DNA of 64,000 nucleotides, taken from contig NZ_CP022548.1 in the NCBI RefSeq assembly GCF_002776575.1, positions 1,193,001 to 1,257,000 on the forward strand, written 5' to 3'. Below the pieces are notes generated by a model. It saw nothing but the letters and a program-made list of their open reading frames with translations. It did no database searches and was not told the DNA's origin. This document shows positions 60,745-64,000 of this stretch, piece by piece (position 1 is the first letter of the stretch; every line of letters starts with the position of its first letter). This DNA is from Sphingorhabdus sp. YGSMI21 (GTDB taxonomy: Bacteria; Pseudomonadota; Alphaproteobacteria; Sphingomonadales; Sphingomonadaceae). Both the position numbers and the translations under genes were made by a program.

Positions 60745-61908
60745 CTAGTCACCGGACAGTTTGACGAGATCGTTCATCAGGCCAGCCGTGCCGTTGGTCA
60801 CGGTCAGCTTGTCGACCTTGCCCGCGATGCTTTCCAGAGCCTCAAGCTCTTTCAGCCGCAGCATGACCGGGTTGTCGGCCATCACCTTTGCGGTGTTCAG
60901 AAGCGACCGCGTTGCGTTCGTTTCTTCCCGCCGCTTGATGACGTTGGCTTCTGCCGCCTTCTGGGCCGAAACCACCTGGTTCAGAATCTCCCGCATCTCG
61001 CCCGGCAGGATTACATCCTTGAGCGTGATATCGGTGACTTCCAGGCCGATATCGGCCATGTCGGACCGCACTTTCGTGGCCGCCGTGTCGTCGACCGTCA
61101 CCTGCTTTTCCAGGATCTGGTCGAGCGTCATCGCGCCCAGCGTTTTCCGGAACGCATATTGCAGCGCCCGGTACAGCGCATCGGCAAAGTCCTTGACCTC
61201 GGTCACCGCCTTGACCGGATCAACGACCCGATATTCGGCGGAAACGTTGATCCGGAGCGTCACCCGGTCCTTGGTCAAAAGCTCCTGGCCGGTAACGTCA
61301 AGCGGCTGCCGCGTCAGATCAACGATCTTTACGGCGACCTTCTGACCGACCATCCAGTAGCCCGTGACACCCGGCGTCAATTCACCGGCCATCCGGCCAT
61401 CAACGGTGAGCAGGCCGATCTGGCCCTTGTCAACCTCGACAATCCGGACCTGGTCGAGCAGGCTTGCCTTTTCCGCCTTCATCAGCCGGCTGAGCAAGGC
61501 AGGAGCGACAACCGGATTTTCTTCCAGTTGCACAATCTCTGCAGCCCAGGGACCGGCATCGCTCCAGACGGTAAGCTTGCTATCCGGTGAGAGGACAGAA
61601 TGAATCTGTCCGTCGCAAATGATGACAGCGATTTCGCCGGTTCCGGTCCGGTACCGGGTCAGATGCGCGTTCGCCTGGTCCGGCGCTTTTTCAAACAGCG
61701 CCTTTTCATAGACCGACACAAATGCCGCACTGTTCAGCACCATGCGCTCGACCCGCAATTGCTTCCGCCAATTTGGCAGAACATGCTCGCCCGCACCCAA
61801 TATACCCTTGACCTCGCCCTTGTAGAGCCAGATTGCCCGTTCGTTTTCGTTGATGGTCAACCGCTTCCGGCCCATCAGCTTGTCAATCAAATACAACATA
61901 ATATTCAC
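60745..61908 (-). CDS. SPFH-domain protein (slipin/stomatin-like)
   Basis: 387 residues. Slipin-type SPFH/Band 7 domain roughly at residues 180-310: VTGQELLTKDRVTLRINVSAEYRVVDPVKAV (in parts), LYRALQYAFRKTLGAMTLDQILEK and MADIGLEVTDITLKDVILPGEM, plus QKAAEANVIKRREETNATRSLL, the helical C-terminal coiled coil. The N-terminal ~170 residues carry a SPFH-like preceding domain with a LYKGEVKGILGAGEHVLPNW start. No clear membrane span was seen at the N-terminus, unlike typical slipins. ATG 61908 is followed by another ATG three codons later. Confidence 0.85.
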   Translation of the reverse strand: MNIMLYLIDKLMGRKRLTINENERAIWLYKGEVKGILGAGEHVLPNWRKQLRVERMVLNSAAFVSVYEKALFEKAPDQANAHLTRYRTGTGEIAVIICDGQIHSVLSPDSKLTVWSDAGPWAAEIVQLEENPVVAPALLSRLMKAEKASLLDQVRIVEVDKGQIGLLTVDGRMAGELTPGVTGYWMVGQKVAVKIVDLTRQPLDVTGQELLTKDRVTLRINVSAEYRVVDPVKAVTEVKDFADALYRALQYAFRKTLGAMTLDQILEKQVTVDDTAATKVRSDMADIGLEVTDITLKDVILPGEMREILNQVVSAQKAAEANVIKRREETNATRSLLNTAKVMADNPVMLRLKELEALESIAGKVDKLTVTNGTAGLMNDLVKLSGD

Positions 61909-62267
61909 GCAAATATCAGCTCACGCCAATCTCCTTCTTGTTGCCAACGCCGGAATTGGCGCAGGACTGTACCCGATCAAAAAGATTCAGGGACCGGTGG
62001 CATGGCGCAAAGCGGGTCAGCCAGAGCGGGCGTTGCGGGCATCAGCGCGGATCGGACCGGTTCGAAAACCAGACCGCTCGACGCTGGGCCAGCGCAGCCA
62101 TTTTGACAGACCGAACCGATTGCCATGGTGGCAGGTGCTTTGCCTTTGGCGGTCGGACATCCGAAGATATCCGCCCACCGCCGCAGGCGCCGCGCCGTTC
62201 ACATGCCGGTCCCCGAACCCGGTATTTCAGACAGCATTATGAGTGCTGCGGTCCTTTAGAGGGACCG
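61909..62267. other. Gene-free stretch containing possible tRNA debris
   Basis: 359 bases. Frames here are unconvincing. Its last part holds two hairpins with 7-base loops on the minus strand: GGTCC-CTCTAAA-GGACC (62250-62266) and CAGCA-CTCATAA-TGCTG (62232-62248). Both loops look like anticodon loops (CTA and CAT). They may be remnants of a third tRNA. Confidence 0.4.
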
Positions 62268-62340
62268 TTGTGGAACAGGAGTCGAACCTGCGACCTCAAG
62301 ATTAACAATCTTGTGCTCTACCCATCTGAGCTATCCAGTG
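62268..62340 (-). tRNA. tRNA-Asn-like gene (anticodon GTT), weak acceptor stem
   Basis: On the minus strand: D-arm GCTC/GAGC, anticodon arm CAAGA-TTGTTAA-TCTTG with anticodon GTT, variable AGGTC, T-arm GCAGG-TTCGACT-CCTGT. Only four acceptor pairs (TGGA/TCCA) form; the outer three positions do not pair, and no CCA is encoded. Looks like a tRNA of foreign or degenerate type. Confidence 0.68.
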
Positions 62341-62343
62341 GTG

Positions 62344-62413
62344 CGTTGAGACGAGAGTCGAACTCGTTCCCCTGACCTGTCCGGCCAGTGCTCTCCCGTT
62401 GAGCTACTCATGC
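62344..62413 (-). tRNA. tRNA-Val-like gene (anticodon GAC), weak acceptor stem
   Basis: On the minus strand: D-arm GCTC/GAGC, anticodon arm CTGGC-CGGACAG-GTCAG with anticodon GAC, T-arm ACGAG-TTCGACT-CTCGT (perfect). As in its neighbour, only four acceptor pairs (TGAG/CTCA) form. Placed directly upstream of the tRNA-Asn-like gene in transcription order. Confidence 0.62.
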
Positions 62414-62689
62414 AACCAACCAAAGACAAAGCAGCATCCGTACATGGAACTATCAGAGATAGCCCGTGCGGGTGGGCTTCATGAAACCCTGACCGTTGAC
62501 GTCTGCCCCGTCCACTGATCGGGGAGGCGGGCCGTTAGGGCGCGCTTTTTGCGGGCGCAAGGGGAGGGGGTGGTTTTAGCGGCGAAGCGGGGTGTGGGAG
62601 AGGTGAGTGGTTACGGGTGATACTATATCGCCGTTCTCAACTTATTGGTGTCCGCCGCGTGTGGGAAGAGCTTTACGGTTTGGGGGGGA

Positions 62690-64000
62690 TTAATATATTG
62701 GGATCAATATCTCACGAGACGCATACAGCTCTTCTGGCTTGTAGACCCTACATGCATCGAAATTGAACAGAAATATAGCTTTCCAAAAATCGCGCGCGTA
62801 ACCAAATTTTTCCGCGATATCTGGCCATCTATCAGTAGCTTGCACGATATATGTTTTTACAGATTTTGGTGTCCGAAGGTCTCTATTGTTGTGACAAATC
62901 CCGTCAAATATCTCTTCGTCGAGATCAATATTTGTCTTTGGAGGTGAAGATTTTATGTAATCATGCCAATCCATCAATGAGGCCGGTCGATAGTTTCCAT
63001 CCCCAGAATTTTCCATGTTTGGATCGTGCCAACGGCGATTGATCGTTTCATCAATCTGCTCGATACTGACTGAAGAGAAATTTCGTGGCCTTAATCCTGC
63101 TCCTAAAAACTTGTCCCCAATCGACCAACCGTACTTTCCCTCTTCGTTAAATAAAGGAGCTCGATGGTCGGGTAATAGGCCAAAAAGGGGGGAGCCAAGT
63201 GCTGTATCGAAGCCCAATCCGGCCTCTCGTGCACCTTTGTATATCCACTCTAACGGACCGTCAGACAGCCCCACATGAGGCCCTCCGCCACCGACTGCAC
63301 TATGAGTGCCGGGAAAAATTTTCTGGAGATATTTCTTGTTTTCTGAGCGACTGTTTAATTCTTGTAAATTTGTCCATAAAGCAGGTTCAAATGTTCTACG
63401 CATTTCATCCGCTGCCACGGCGTGGCGGGCAGCTTTTACAAACCCGGACAATCTAGTATCATGAAATTGGTATTTTCTATTAATTGCTTTTGAAAGACCA
63501 AGTCGCTTTGGCAAACCCAGAGCACCGACTGTATCCCATACACCCAAATATGAAATACTTAGTTCTGTTGTGTTGCCATCATACTTCGTGTCTAGCTTCG
63601 ATCGCCACTCAGCGTCTCCTGGGAGAAGCAAATGGGGACACAATTTATATCGTAGTTCGCAGCTTCTAAAAGAACTTGGGTGCTCTTCTGGAGACCGGCT
63701 TCGATATTGTTCCAATACTTCTCGAATGTTAAACAACCGTCGCTTTGGAAGAATTCCGACATTCCTGATGAGACCGACAAATGAGCGAGCTGTAAAAGCA
63801 CCTCTTGAAAAGCCAAAGACATAAATTTCATCGCCAGGCTGATAGTTCAAAATTAAGAAGGTGTAAGCTTCAATGACGTTCTGTTGCAGGCCAAAACCCA
63901 AGGCCCCAGAAATTTTATTAACTAGTTTTCCTGTCAAGTTTCCTAATTCATGAGTTCCAACGCCCTCATCATAAAACACTGTCTGTTGACTGCCGGCGTG
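62690..64000 (-). CDS. DUF2235 (Tle1-like) phospholipase-type protein with LysM-like C-terminus, partial
   Basis: Runs off the right edge: the frame stays open to 64000, reading HAGSQQTVFYDEGVGTHELG, so the N-terminus is missing. DUF2235 alpha/beta hydrolase: nucleophile motif VFGFSRGAFTARS (G-x-S-x-G), SISYLGVWDTVGALG (acid region) and PGTHSAVGGGGPH (histidine region). The last ~60 residues (KTYIVQATDRWPDIAEKFG) look like a LysM-type module. Such proteins include type VI secretion lipase effectors, but no T6SS gene is visible, so this is only a possibility. Composition is AT-rich. Confidence 0.8.
   Translation of the reverse strand, partial: HAGSQQTVFYDEGVGTHELGNLTGKLVNKISGALGFGLQQNVIEAYTFLILNYQPGDEIYVFGFSRGAFTARSFVGLIRNVGILPKRRLFNIREVLEQYRSRSPEEHPSSFRSCELRYKLCPHLLLPGDAEWRSKLDTKYDGNTTELSISYLGVWDTVGALGLPKRLGLSKAINRKYQFHDTRLSGFVKAARHAVAADEMRRTFEPALWTNLQELNSRSENKKYLQKIFPGTHSAVGGGGPHVGLSDGPLEWIYKGAREAGLGFDTALGSPLFGLLPDHRAPLFNEEGKYGWSIGDKFLGAGLRPRNFSSVSIEQIDETINRRWHDPNMENSGDGNYRPASLMDWHDYIKSSPPKTNIDLDEEIFDGICHNNRDLRTPKSVKTYIVQATDRWPDIAEKFGYARDFWKAIFLFNFDACRVYKPEELYASREILIPIY

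Overview
The window looks like a Sphingomonadales alphaproteobacterium. I infer this from a MarR_EPS-type regulator, a short SufD, a one-operon SUF system led by an Rrf2 regulator, AtuA/TIGR03084 catabolic genes, and palindromic repeat families of the kind scattered through these genomes. No database was available, so family names come from visible motifs and gene order.

Bases 1-31 kb are a large exopolysaccharide (EPS) locus of the Wzx/Wzy type. It opens with a WbaP/ExoY-type sugar transferase, a GT4, a NusG/RfaH-like antiterminator and a MarR_EPS regulator. A tightly coupled decoration and assembly run follows: four sulfotransferases, three hexapeptide acyltransferases, FkbM and class I methyltransferases (two of them broken), several GT4 and one GT2 glycosyltransferase, a flippase and a polymerase. 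A small foreign block (integrase, XRE regulator, VanZ-like protein, two conserved hypotheticals) interrupts the locus at 20.7-23.2 kb. It then resumes with an O-antigen-ligase-like protein, Wza, a Wzc tyrosine kinase and an unknown protein. IS5-type transposase fragments bracket a WecA/MraY-like transferase at the right edge. The product is predicted to be a sulfated, acylated polysaccharide.

Bases 32.2-36.0 kb hold a compact three-gene accessory module: a TIR-TM-TPR protein, a small membrane protein, and a TPR protein with a SLOG-like nucleotide-binding domain. A sharply AT-rich 1.4 kb segment replaces the end of the TIR gene and all of the second gene. This is the best candidate for an undescribed (possibly defence or signalling) system.

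Bases 36-53.6 kb are mostly metabolic: a minus-strand operon VOC/AtuA/TIGR03084/Crp-like; SDR and NmrA-type oxidoreductases; UDP-glucuronate epimerase and UDP-glucose dehydrogenase (precursors for the EPS); a HupE-like/PpiC-like/DUF3604 operon; a CrtI-like FAD oxidoreductase; a DUF885 protein; and an AraC-type regulator.

Bases 53.7-60.7 kb are the SUF iron-sulfur operon (Rrf2 regulator, sufB, two small unknown genes, sufC, sufD, sufS, sufT-like, sufA-like). It is riddled with palindromic repeats; one is inserted in frame inside sufC and another forms the N-terminus of sufS. The window closes with a slipin-type protein, two or three tRNA-like genes with poor acceptor stems, and a DUF2235/LysM protein that runs off the right edge.
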